Shown here piece by piece: positions 1 through 10,450 of a stretch of 64,000 bases of DNA (the first letter of the stretch is position 1; each line of letters opens with the position of its first letter). The DNA is from Prorocentrum cordatum. Taxonomy: Eukaryota > Sar > Dinophyceae > Prorocentrales > Prorocentraceae. The stretch lies in assembly GCA_963575745.1 (NCBI GenBank), contig CAUYUJ010014770.1, positions 1 through 64,000 of the forward strand, read 5' to 3'. The notes under the pieces are model-generated. The model was not told where the DNA came from. It made no database searches and saw nothing but the letters and a program-made list of their open reading frames with translations. A program made the position numbers and the translations under genes.

Positions 1-2089
1 GTATTCATCGCCTGATGAGAGGATCTTGACGTCAACGACGTCACCTGGTACTTCGGCGGCTGTGGCAGCGGCGCCTTCGGTGTGGCCCCCTCCTTCCGCC
101 GCCGCCGTGCCAAGCCAGGGGTCGCGGCCACCTGGTCCTGGGGCGGCCGTCGGTTCAGCGGCTCCGTCCGTGCCGCGAGGGGGCGCAGAAGAGCTGCGGC
201 CTGGGGCGCGGGGTGGCCTTGCGGGCGGCGTGGCGTCACGTTTCCCGCTGGAGGAGCGGTGGCGCTTGGCTAAAGGCTCCTCCTTGGGGGTCAGGAGCGG
301 TGCAACGCCCTTGCCTTTGGGCGTGGCAGTCATGAGGTCGTGGAGGTAGGGGCTCTGGGCCGCTTTGGTGAGGAGTGTGCCGGTGGCGGGGCTGAAGCCG
401 CCACCACCGGCTGGCGGCGTCGCAGGCTCTGTGATGGTGGCAGGCGTGACGATGGTAACGTTGTCCCGCTTCGGCGCCACCTCAGCCAGCGGGGCCTCGG
501 CGATGCTCCACGGGATGGAGCACCCCGCGACCTGCACCGTATAGGTGAGTGGGGCCGATGGGCGCGCACTAGGGCAAACTGGGCCGCAGTGGCTGGGCCC
601 CAGGCGGCGTGGTAGACCTCACAGTCCCATTTGACGGACGGGCCCGTGAGAGTCTTGGCGAGCTGGGTCAGCGTGGCGTGGCGTGACGCAATGCCAGTGA
701 TGCGGTAGCGCGTCTTGGCGAGGGTGGCCTCGCAGCCGCGGATGCTGACAGCAGCGGCCTTGGCGACGTCAGACCCCCGCGGAACACGAATCCCCAGCAG
801 GCCTGACTTGCCGTGCCTGACGACTCCCAGGGCCTTGAGCTCCACCGACTTCTGGAACGCGTCTGCCATCGTGATGGGCTGGTCCTCAGGGAACACACGG
901 TCTGATACTTGTCGGCGGTGGGCTCGTCTGCACCTACGTTGCTGAGGTCGTAGGTGGCACCGAGTTGCCCTGATCCCGCCAGGACCTTGTCGACCGCTTG
1001 GAGACTGACGCCGAAGGTGGCCGCCAGGGACCTCTTTCCGACGCCCGATCCAAACCTGCCTAGGCTTTTGCAGGGTTCGAGGATGGTGACGGCTTTAAAG
1101 TTGCCGTGGAAGAGGGCCTTGTAGGTGTCCTGGAGCTGGCCATCGAGCTCCTGGCGGCGAGCGTCTTTCTTGGACTCCTTGTGCTTTTGGCGCGCCTTGT
1201 CCTGTGGAGCGGAGTCGCCTAGAAAAGGGCCCTTGGCGCGTGGACCACCGTTCACGGGGGCACCTCCCGAGAACTGGTCCTCGAAGGCCTGGTGCATGGA
1301 GGGGACTGCGGCAATGGCCTCGGTCTCGTGTATGGTCGCCCGAATCCAGCAGACGTGGTCGGCGGGGTCGGTGGTGGCGACGGCTACCTTTTCCGTGCAG
1401 GCGACCTCCTTGGTGCCCAGCTGGTACACGATCACGGGGGCGTGCGTGTGGACCACTTTGGGCGCCTTGGGGTGGCGCTTCAGGACGGGGACGGCGAGCT
1501 CGGTACCGACGTAGTTGTCGTTTTTCGGGCCCATGGCAGCAATCGCGAGCTGGCCCGTGGCTCGCTTGCCCTGCCCGAGGTGGTGTTGCAGCAGCCGTTC
1601 GCCACTCTCGAAGTCGTGGAGGCTGATGCTGGGCTTGTACGTCTTGCCGTCGTCAGGCGAGGTGGGTTCGGCAAGAACAGGGACCCTCCAAAAGGCAGGG
1701 TCCAAGGCAATGAATTGGGCGTCCGCAGCCTGAAGACGTGCGGAGCCCGATGGTGGGTGCGATGTGTCACCGCCAGTGCGCTTAGGCTTGCTGCGCTGGT
1801 AGTGGTCGAGCGTGTAGCTGATCTGGTTGGCGGCGCACATGCGGATAAGGGCGCTGCCAAGCTTCTTCGTGTTGGACTTGTGCATGTCGTACTTTGCCTG
1901 GAGCTCGTCCGCGTTCAGTTCGGCTAGCCCGTTATAGGCGGCCGTGGGGCGGTCAGACCCCGCTTGCCTGAACGCTGCGATGCAATCCTGCTTGCGTTGA
2001 AGGAGGGACCCTTCAGCAGCAGGGCGCGTGGGGCGGGAGCTCGGAGGCTGCTTTGAAGAGTGACGGCGCTCCGGCTTCTTGGGGGCCAT
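1..2089 (-). pseudogene. Unrecognised ORF with two frameshifts, 3' end off the window
   Basis: A long reading frame opens at an ATG at 2089 (MAPKKPERRH...) and runs to about 900. It continues after a 2-nt shift at a TG-TG dinucleotide (about 893-900; VFPEDQPITMADAFQKS...) and again after a second shift near 560 (TYTVQVAGCSIPWSIAEA...), then stays open to base 1 (GDVVDVKILSSGDEY). About 690 codons are visible. The N-terminus is basic and Ser/Pro-rich. The middle is mixed and globular-looking, and the part nearest the edge is rich in Pro, Gly and Ala. I do not recognise the family. It could be ORF1 of a retroelement whose remainder lies to the left, or a decayed host gene. The reading frames abut, so frameshifts are more likely than introns. 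Confidence 0.45.
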
Positions 2090-2363
<274 letters not shown>

Positions 2364-2599
2364 AGGGAGGGACAGGGAAGGGAGAATGCGCGCCCGGACT
2401 TGCTGACATTTCTGCGACTCCGTACGGCAGTGGGCCCATCCGCAATTTCCGGAGCAGTGGGCTGTGGCCCCTCCGCAGATCCCGAGCGCCTGCCGCGCTT
2501 TTTGGCGCCGATTTGGGGACTGAGCTTGTAGCCGATCGCCCCCCGAGCGCGGTGCGTCGGGCCCTGATCACGCCGGCCGCCGTGCTCCTGCATTCTGGG
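2364..2599. other. Intergenic, nothing recognised
   Basis: Mixed-composition DNA between two microsatellites. No coding signal is visible. Confidence 0.3.
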
Positions 2600-2612
2600 C
2601 GTCGTCGTCGTT

Positions 2613-2657
<45 letters not shown>
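2600..2657. repeat. (TCG)n trinucleotide repeat
   Basis: About 19 copies of TCG/GTC with one interruption near 2611. Reading frames across it give poly-D, poly-S or poly-R. Confidence 0.95.
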
Positions 2658-3104
2658 TGGCCTCCCGCGGAGACCCCGGCACCCTTTCGCCGCGGGCCCG
2701 CGACGGCGCCAGAACGCCGGAGCGCGGCAGGCAGCATGGCCAGGCGCGCCCACTTCCCCGGGCGGAATCCGCGGCCCCGCGCGAGAGCCATCCGCGCGCG
2801 TATACAGAGAAGCGCTACTGCACGCGTGCACGCGTGCACACTTTTCCCAACAAGCACCCTGCATGCGTTAGCCTGCGTGGACCCCGAACAACAGGAGGAG
2901 GCGAGACGCGGGAGGGAAGATGGAGGAGGCAGGAAGAGGGAGGGAAGAAAAGGGAGAAGCGGCAACAAGCAGGAGGAGGAGTGAAGGGCGAGGAAGGATG
3001 AGAGGAGAATAGGAGGCCTGGGGGGAAGAGCGGGGGGCGAAGGGGGGAGGAGGAAGAGGAGCGAGGAGGGGGCCGGCAGAAGTCGCATCGGCAAAACCCA
3101 CCCT
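2658..3104. other. GC-rich then purine-rich spacer, no gene
   Basis: The left part is GC-rich. From about 2880 to 3075 the plus strand is strongly purine-biased (repeated gaggag/gaagag). The ORFs here are low-complexity and unsupported. Confidence 0.5.
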
Positions 3105-3755
3105 TGGAAACAGTCGCCCAAAAGAAATCACCTGGAAGAAAGGGCCACAAGAAAGCGCCCCGGAAGAAATCGCCCTCGGAAGAAGTCCCCCGGAAGAACT
3201 CTTCCGGAAGGGCTCGCCCAAAAAGAGTCGCCCAAAAACATCGTCGCCAAACGGCGGAATTCGGAAGAGCTCTTCCGGAAGAAATCGCTCCGGAAAACTA
3301 AGAAACCCCGGAATGAGACGCCTTCGGACGAGCTCGACTGGAAAATCTCCCCGGAAGAAGCCGCCCGGGAGAAGTCGCCCGGAAGAACAGGCCCCGAATA
3401 ACTCGCCCGGGAGAAACTATTCGGAAGAAGTCGCCCGGGTGAAGTTGCCCGGAAACCGCGCCAGGAAGAGACCGTTCTAGGAAGAGACCGTCGCGGAGCA
3501 GATCGAGGGGGAAGGAGGAACAAATCAAGGAGTAGGGGGAGGTAGAGGGCGCGCGACGAGGCGGGGGAAAAAAGGCCGCCCGGAAAAAATCGCCCGGGAG
3601 AAGTCGCCTGGAAGAACTGGCGCGGGAGGAGTCGCCCGGGAAAAATCGTCGCGGGAGAAATCGCCGTCGGAAAAAGTGGCCCGGAAGAGGTCCCCCGGAA
3701 GAAGTGGCCCGGAAGAAGTCGTTCGGAAGAAGTCACTCGGAAGAAATCAGCGTGG
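3105..3755 (+). repeat. Degenerate 15-bp minisatellite (GGAAGAAGTCGCCCG)
   Basis: About 40 imperfect copies of a unit close to GGAAGAAGTCGCCCG fill the interval, with occasional interruptions (for example 3500-3560). Plus-strand translation gives Lys-Ser-Pro-Gly-Arg-type repeats, and the minus strand gives Ser-Pro-Gly-Arg-Leu-Leu-Pro. The array stops where homology to copia element A starts, so it caps the 3'-truncated end of that element. The ORFs are a by-product of a 15-nt unit without stops. Confidence 0.9.
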
Positions 3756-3765
3756 AAGTCAAAAT

Positions 3766-3948
3766 TGGCTTTCTCCACTTGCTGCCCTCTTTGTATATGG
3801 CCTGATAGACCTTCGCCTGCAGGTTCTCCACGGCGAAGTCCCGGTCCGCGGGCGCGGGTTTGCCACTATATGAAGTAATGCTGCGCCAGCAGGTCTTCAA
3901 AGGTTGTCCACCATGGACTGAGTCGCATATATGCAAATCCATCCTCAT
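3766..3948 (-). pseudogene. Copia A post-protease linker remnant
   Basis: The minus-strand frame contains ADRDFAVENLQAKVYQAI followed by KEGSKW. It matches ADKDFALRNLQAKMYQAI and DEGMKW at about 36.55-36.61 kb in the other copia copy. The function of the block is unknown. It separates the protease from the methyltransferase-like region in the intact order. A TAG lies in the alternative frame just upstream, and homology ends abruptly after KW at the minisatellite. Confidence 0.7.
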
Positions 3949-4030
3949 CGATGGCGTGGTTGATGCCCTTGGCGCCCTGGGACATCATGCATGCACGGGC
4001 GTCCAAGGGAGCAGGCGGCCCCGCGCTGCA

Positions 4031-4700
4031 TCAAGCAGGTTGCCCCGTAATCGGCCCCATGTCTGCGGTCTCCTTGATGGGCGCGGGCGCTTCTCGCATT
4101 GACCCATCGGCCTCTGCTGCTACGCCGTGCTCATCAACTTTGATCGCCAGGTGTCCTGATGGTGTCCGTGTCCTTACGAGATCAAGCACCCTAGCGCCCT
4201 TGCCAAGGAGGAACCTGTGCATGTCCGTACCTGGGGTGGCCATCTCGTCGTTCCCCTTTTCAAGGATCCAGGTGGCCCGCGTGTTCGCCGTGCTCCTCAG
4301 CCCCGGGATTTCGGGCAAAGTCTCGCCAGACCCCTCGGGCCCGTTGCCTGCGTTGGTGTCTAGCCTCGCGACAGCGGGTTTCCCCGCGGAGTCTCCGTTG
4401 CACGTGCAAACGATTTTGCAATGACACGATGTCCTGCACACTGTGGCTCCTTGGCCCACTCCGGTCACGCATAATGGTTTGTCTAGTTTCAGTTTCTTGA
4501 TGTCGTGACCGTGCGAGCGTGAGACTCGCTCAAATGTCTGCGCAGTTTTCAAACCAATGATTATTGCGTTGCTACCGACGCCCAGCAATGAAAGCAACGC
4601 CCCATCAATATGGCCCCACTGTTTGCTGCTAGGGCTAACTTATGTCGGTCGCCGAACATGCCCGGCACAGTGGGCAACATTGCGCCGCGCATGCCCTTCC
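4031..4700 (-). pseudogene. Copia A aspartic protease-like region, decayed
   Basis: This reads ...GSNAIIIGLKTAQTFERVSRSHGH, then GVGQGATVC, then EGSGETLPEIPGLRS and a basic/acidic tail to TGHLAIKVDE. The order matches the dinoflagellate copia retropepsin layout (active-site loop, flap-like GVG segment, then a hydrophobic L-P-x-(I/L)-x-G-L-R-S block). It is paralogous to 46.5-47.2 kb. At the expected Asp-x-Gly loop it reads G-V-G, so the catalytic Asp appears lost. It is inferred to have cleaved the element polyprotein. One Ala-Gly-Lys-Pro-Ala palindrome unit lies inside. The family call rests on conserved order rather than on an intact active site. Confidence 0.6.
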
Positions 4701-5118
4701 GGCGCCTTTGGTTCAATATCCACGGGTCCCTCGCCATAAAAGGTAAATGCGTTCATGTGCGCCTTGTTCTCTTCCTCTGTGATTGGGCAATGCTGGAAAA
4801 TCCAATCAGAAGGGCAATATGCCGAAGGGGGTACTCTTGCGTAAGTGGCACGTTAGCACAGGTGTCCTAATCGGCACGCGCTGCGTTCTGGCCTCCCGCG
4901 TTGACCATCAGCACCGCATGCAGCACGTCACGCTCGGATATAGCGCTGGCGTGGGTTTCCACGCGTTCTGCCACATGGCGCGTCGGATCTCCCAATGTGC
5001 CTGAGCCATGCGTCATCAGCAGGTAGCCCCGCAGGTGTCGATGCAGCAGGCTGCCCCGCAGAAGCAGCAGGTGTCCCAACTGGCGCCGTGGAGCCTGCCG
5101 TCGTGGCCGTGACCCCGT
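4701..5118 (-). pseudogene. Copia A segment between RING and protease, degraded
   Basis: This corresponds to the 47.2-47.6 kb region of the paralogue (matches around ISERDVLHAVLMVNAGGQ). The frame is broken by stops and shifts. It contains palindrome units near 5023 and 5046. No domain of its own is recognised. Confidence 0.5.
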
Positions 5119-5961
5119 TCAGTTCTTCACGAAGGTCCCTGAATTCATTTGCCCTGGTGAGTCTCTCCTTGTGTCGGTTCTCCGCATTGTGCTCGCCTGC
5201 GAGGGCGCAATGAAATCAGCTGCGATCAGTCCTTCACCTCGGCATGCGGCACGCGGCGCCTCGTCGGGGGCGCCCGCCAGCTGTCGGCCCACGTGTGCCT
5301 GCGCAGCGCGGCCCCAACAGAGCGCGTGGAAGATGTGGCCGCATTGGAGCTCCCATACCTTATCATGGCATGCAAACTTTTCAAGGTACACAGCACATGT
5401 AGTGAAATCGTCGTCACTGATGATCAGTGGCGTAGCTGATGGCCTTGTGCGCGATTGCCGCTCAAACGTAGTTTCTCCCGTTGCATAGCGGCTCGGTGGA
5501 GCTGCAGGACTCGCTGGCATATTTGCAGGTGGCCCCGCAGCTACCGGTGTGGCCAATATTTCAAGACGCAGCTCCCCCAACGATGCAGGTGCAACAAGCT
5601 CTGGGCCATGTGGATTCACATTTTTGTCCATGGGGGATGCCAAGTACCCGTAGTGCGGCACCTGACCTGAAATACAGGACACGTATCCCGATCCTCTTGT
5701 GAGCTGAGACCCGTAAAAGTCATCCGCTGCCGCCCTGACGCACGGATTTTCGGGTTGACTTCCGACCCGAGGAACCCCGGTCGTCTGCGCGTAGCATTCA
5801 GGGAACATGGCCGAATCCATATGCGGCGCCACCGGCCTATTGGCCGCTGTCGGATCAGAGCCTGGGTGGCTGAGGAACGCAGGTCTGTATACATATCGGT
5901 TCGGATGATTCGGCGACGGATTTGCGTCAGGCACACTCCCAAGGTGGAGTCGAATTTGCAT
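5119..5961 (-). pseudogene. Copia A RING-type zinc-finger protein segment
   Basis: A 280-codon open stretch. An N-terminal Pro/Asn-rich part carries YVSCISGQVPHYGYLASPMD, which matches YASGVPGQIPHYGYLAPSMD in the paralogue. A RING-like finger follows: CAVY-x-FACHDKVWELQCGH-x-FH-x-LCW, ending RAACRG. Compared with the RING pattern C-x2-C...C-x-H-x2-H-x2-C...C-x2-C, the second Cys is Tyr and one Cys of the last pair is Arg, while the third Cys (LQCGH) is kept. RING domains usually act as ubiquitin ligases, so a role of that kind in this element is an inference. The copy is probably non-functional. Confidence 0.65.
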
Positions 5962-6096
5962 GTGGCAGGTCTTCCCACCTCATGCTCCCCATAGCCTCCT
6001 GCATCCGTCTGTGCATCCACTGCTGCTGTCACAGCATACTGCCGACCCTCTGGGCAGCCTCCAACGTGGGCCTCATCTTGCCGTACTGGTCCATGA

Positions 6097-6594
6097 TCAC
6101 TGGCTGCCAGGTCGGCGCAGTTTGTGGTGCTGCAGCAAGTGGGGATGCAGAAGGCGATGTGGCCTGTAAGGCCTGATAGAGCTGCGGATCCATCCTCGCT
6201 GGAGTCTGGCCTGTAGGCCGTTTGTGCTACCAGCACTCTGTGGAGTGCCAAACAGAGTTGCGGGCCCGCTCATGGGCGCAAACCCAGCGGGTTGCCCCGC
6301 AGGAGCAGGCAGCTGCTGCGCGTGGTTGCGCCACGGATCGTTGGCCAAAAGCTCATCGTTTGGCGTTGCACCACTAAATGTGGTACCCGACACATCGGCA
6401 CTCTGGGCCTGAATCCAGGATCCATCAGAGCCGTCTGCAGGTGCCCCCGCTGGATTCACCTCTTGTAGCATGAATATCGAAGCAAGATGTACCTCTTCTG
6501 TAGGTGAGCTCAGCCTGGGCACACGCAGGTTGAACGGAGTGTCTGGTATGATCCATCCCTTCAGTGTGGAGGATCGAATGGTGTTTCGTACCAT
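6097..6594 (-). pseudogene. Copia A linker, conserved between copies
   Basis: Blocks such as DGSWIQAQSADVSGTTFSG and QQLPAPAGQPAGFAPMSG match the paralogue at 48.63-49.39 kb (DGSWIQARSADVTG; QQLPVPAGQPASFAPMS). The spacing is conserved, so the segment was coding in the ancestor. No known domain is evident. The tail after about 6180 is out of frame and continues in the adjacent frame to about 5950. It carries two shared Ala-Gly-X-Pro-Ala units. Confidence 0.6.
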
Positions 6595-6599
6595 TCCAT

Positions 6600-7606
6600 C
6601 GGTGCGAGCTTAAACCTTGCCCGTTTACCCCACCGAGTGTCAATATGGCCCATGCCTGCCCAACTCGGTGGTGCTCACATTCCTGCTTGTTGTGCTTGAT
6701 GCAGAGAAGTTGGACAAAGGGACTCACCAGGATACGACCTTCACCCCCGAGGTCGTGATGATATCATTGGCGGATCGCCATACTGGGGTACCATCTCGAA
6801 CCAAGGTCTTGAGGCTTACTAAGATCAGAACCTCGGAGTCCATCCGTAGGCCTCACTGGATACGCTCATCGCCAGGCAAATCTGGGCATCCATGAATCAT
6901 CTGTCTGCCTCAGTTTTTCTTTGGATTGTCTTGGCTTCGGCATGTCAGTCCGACGTTCTATATATTCGGGATGCTCGCCCATTTAGTCCCGTGTATGAGA
7001 TAGCGGGGTGCTCCCGCCTCCGTCAAGTCTGTCACTCGAGAGTGCACTGATTCTGGGCATCTAATGCCTGGACTGAACTGCCCATTGCTGGGCCGCAGGC
7101 AGTAAGTCGGGCGGGTGCCCCCGCAGAACGTGAGCTTCTTCACCTGGAGTCGGTTCTTTTGCATGCCAGAATTGTGGTCGACCATCTCACATATTTTCAA
7201 TACAGCTAGTGCCTGGCATGCCCAATGCCTACCCCTGAGGCATTCCTTAACGGCGTCCAGGTGATGATCATGATAAAATTCGTAGTTCTTTGGTGACCCA
7301 TTTTCCAGCAAATCGCTGAAGCATGCCCAACCGTCGAACACGTCGAACGAGGTAACACATTCCGTCAGTTGAGACAAGATATCGTCTTTGTAGAATGGCT
7401 TGTGCCGGGTGGCTGCGGTGAGCCACCCCGAGCAGTGTCGGCAGCTTCATAGAATGGTGGCTTTTGTTCCAGAGCATCGTCCACAGTGCTTCAACTTCGC
7501 CGCTGTAGTTAAGGACTGGCTCTTGCCGCAGCTGATTGCGGACGCGCTGACGTTCGATGGTTTTCTCTGTCACGCGCGTTGCTGCGCGTGCAGTTGAGAA
7601 ATGCAC
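6600..7606 (-). pseudogene. Copia A Tpt1/KptA-like RNA 2'-phosphotransferase domain, decayed
   Basis: The order of motifs follows the Tpt1/KptA family. TRHKPFYKDD holds the N-lobe Arg-His, followed by VFDGWACFSDLLE, GMQKNRLQVKKL, RYLIHGTKWASIP and GLRMDSEVLILVSLK, then WRSANDII. Known enzymes transfer an RNA 2'-phosphate to NAD+ during tRNA splicing. The frame is interrupted by stops after IPNI, around MIHGCPDLPG and before GLRMDSE, and by a frameshift near 7370. The paralogue at 49.41-51.05 kb is far better preserved. The assignment to the family is strong by motif order. Activity in this copy is very unlikely. Confidence 0.7.
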
Positions 7607-9035
7607 TGCCCTTTATCGGCTCGAACCATCGTCAGCATAGGCCCTGCATGCCGGGTCAAAAATTATCTGTCGGGGGGGGCAGCGTCCCCCAGTAGCGTTT
7701 GCTTCCGGCACTTATTTCAAGGATAATAACAGGTTGCCCCGCAAATGCACGCGCAGATGCAGCGGGTGCCCCCGCAGAAGCCGAAGCAGCAGCGCGCGCT
7801 GCGGACGAATTTGCACTTCCAGATGGCTTCTTGCTCTTTTCGCTGATACCAAAGTACTGACACCCGCTCACCTTCGGAGCTACCCCTGGCGCCTCGGATG
7901 CAGTCTGGAGTGCCGCCCCTTCCGCGTCGGGCTGCGAGGCGCGATGCATGGTTGCGCCACCCGGCGACGCCGGCCGGCGAGCTCCCCAGCGGCTCCTGCC
8001 AGGAGCGGGAACGCGTCGCGCAGCGGGTTCCTTCGGCTCGGGCGCGCTGCTGCCCCGGAACGCCGCCGCCGCGGCCGCCGCGGCTGGCCCCGTGGAGCGC
8101 GATATACGAGCAGGTTTCCCAACGGATCGTTGCGGCGTCTCTGCGCCCAGGTCGGCCTCTACCGAGCAGGTTCTCGTCGGCGACCCAGGTGATTTCGACG
8201 CGCTTGCTGATGGGGCACTCGATGATGGAGATAGATCTATTTCCTTCTCAGAGCGCTTCTTGTCAGGGCGCTATGGGGGCTTCGGGAGCTCGTCTGCTTT
8301 CCTGGCGGGCTTCCCCGCCCTAGCGGGCTTGGCCGGTTTCCCCGCGACCTTGCGCGAGGATCTGCGTGGCGAAGGCTTCCCCGCGGGTTTGTAAAATGCC
8401 ATGTGTGTTAATATTGACCTTACTTTTACAATCCAAATTGCATCTTCCATCGAGCAGCTTGCCTCGTGCCATGGAAGTTATCCACCCAGCACTTCTGGCA
8501 TGATACGCCACTGACGTACCTTTTTTCCAAGCCCATGTCCTCCGCCATTGGCACAGTGATGGCCCAATCTGGATCAGTGGTTTCGTAACTGGAGAATGCA
8601 TGTGAATATTCCGACCCAGACGCAGGTAAAGTGGGATCAACAGCTGGCGCGAGGCCAAAAGTTTCGTCCTTTTTGTCCGCCGCAGACTCGTTGGCACCTT
8701 CGTGAGAGGAAGAGGCGGGTTGCCCTGCAGAAGAGGCGACTTGTGCTTCACGCGTGGCCTCGTGGTATCCTCTGTTGTACCGCTTAAGTCGGTGATTAGC
8801 ATCGAGTTCTGTCTATTCTTACTCAACGCGTTGTGCCTGATGATCGTCTAGCGGCTGGTAGTCATCCTTGGTCAGAAGTGCTTCTCTAGGATTACAGGTT
8901 GGGTCCACCCTGCGTCCTAGGCCACCCCCGTGGGGCCAGACCCACGGGGTCCGCTCGGAATTGGGGCTCCTTGAAGCGCGCCCCATCGGGCACTTCGGCC
9001 TGTGGTCTGCAACATCCACGGACCTTTCCTCGATG
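7607..9035 (-). pseudogene. Copia A low-complexity linker region, degraded
   Basis: Fragmented minus-strand frames are rich in Ala, Pro, Lys and Ser. They carry several palindrome units (7728, 7762, around 8306-8345 and 8718). The region corresponds to the Ala/Gln/Pro-rich 50.4-51.3 kb segment of the paralogue. No domain is recognised. The 1.4 kb appears to hold only decayed element sequence. Confidence 0.5.
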
Positions 9036-9583
9036 CTATTTCCGGTCCGCGATGATGGCTCCTTTTGCGCCCTTCCTTTCCGACGTAGCAGCGGTCTTGG
9101 TGCCGCCTCTTCTATTGGTGCGGACGATCTTGCCTTGATCATCCCGCTTCGCATTATTCAATGACCACCAGTGACGGAGTTGGTGCTCGGTGCAACCCTT
9201 GTCCAGCCAATAATCCATGTCTTCGTCTGGCACTATGGCGGGCAAGCCCGGCTTTATGTTCGCCGGCGAGTCTGAGTTGACGCGGGCCATCGGGCCCACC
9301 GGCCCACCTGGGCTTTCGCCATCCTGATGCGGGTTCCCCCGCGAACGTTCCCTCCGAGGCAATTACCTCGGATCAAATGGACGAGGGCGCTGCGCGCCGC
9401 CTTAGCGGGCGCTCGATCGCCTACTCGGATGACTCCGCCGATGGTGGCATGGCTGATAGCACTCGGCATCCCATTCTTCATCGCCATCATCAGTTCGACA
9501 TGCGCGTGTCCAAACCGGGCAGCTCGAATACCTGTCGTTTCGTGCAAAAATGAAGTGAGAGCCTTCATTGCGTCCGAGTTCAC
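9036..9583 (-). pseudogene. Copia A conserved TEHQ-RHW block
   Basis: The frame gives WLDKGCTEHQLRHWWSL then NAKRDDQGKIVR. The paralogue at 51.9-52.07 kb gives WLGRGWTEHQIRHWHSL then AKRNDDGTIIR. The shared Trp, Glu-His-Gln, Arg-His-Trp and Lys-Arg residues suggest a small conserved domain downstream of Gag, with unknown function. The neighbouring frame (9254-9583) holds GGNVRGGTRIRMAKAQ and similar basic sequence. Confidence 0.5.
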
Positions 9584-9800
9584 ATTGAACGCGCTCAGAA
9601 AAGGTCACCTGCGTCACGCGGCTTGCCCCGCGAAAAACCGCCATCGCAAGTTTCCCTGCGCGCGGGGTTCCCGGTCACCTGCGGTCGGAACACCAATTGG
9701 AGCTCCTCCTCCGCAGCTGACATAATATCATCGGAATGTGCAGGTGCCCCCGCCATCTCGTGATCCGAATCGGCGGGCGCGCGGTGGTCCTCGATGAACT

Positions 9801-10450
9801 CTACGCGCGCAGGTTGCCCCGCGATAGGGATGCCGGCCAGTCTGCAAGGTCGATCTCATCGTGGCCGACGCAGATCTCCTCCAAGAGCTCGTCGGCGCAC
9901 CTCTCGAGGAATAACCTGGCGCTCAGATGCGTCGCGGACGTGAAGTGGGCGACGGCTGTGGGGCTGTCTTTCGATTCGGCGAGAAGAGCCCCCCAGTCGA
10001 CATGCTGAATGTCGGAATCGGCTTGGGCCAAACGCATAGACGGCCCCCTGCCATTCCCATCGCCTCGGGGGCGCTCACGACGAGAATGCTGGGCACTATG
10101 GCAGATGCCACACTCCATGGTGCAACCGCTAGCATCATTCGGGCTGCCCCGACGCCCCCCCCCCCCCCTTTTCCTGAGGCGCGTTTACGGCTTCTACCTT
10201 TCCCCAGAAAGACCGCTTCATACTGTGAACCCGTAGAAGATGCCAAGAATGTTAGCACGCCTCTGCCGTGTGATCTCCGTCGCTTGCCCTCGCCTGGACC
10301 CTTGCCCTGTAACCTCAGCACCCGTCGGACTGCGCGTCGCGCTTTCCAGGCGGGCATCTGCATGTAACGTCTCCATCGGCGCTTGTGCATCTGGTGTCCT
10401 AGGAATATCCACTGCGCCTGCTGCTCTTCAGTAATGAGGTGCGCAGGCAT
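9801..10450 (-). pseudogene. Copia A nucleocapsid-like segment with zinc knuckle
   Basis: HLITEEQQAQWIFLGHQMHK, a Lys/Arg-rich stretch (KRRWRRYMQMP...GKGPGEGKRRR) and FLASSTGSQYEAVFLG match the paralogue closely. Next comes ECGICHSAQHSRRERPRGDG, a CCHC knuckle (C-x2-C-x4-H-x4-C) whose last Cys is Arg. The block was probably the RNA-binding nucleocapsid part of Gag. A frameshift at a run of 11 C near 10150 separates the two halves. Confidence 0.7.

Noticed and set aside
3104-3778. Lys-Ser-Pro-Gly-Arg repeat protein
   Set aside because: A 15-bp minisatellite without stops; no start context or homologue, and both strands are equally open.
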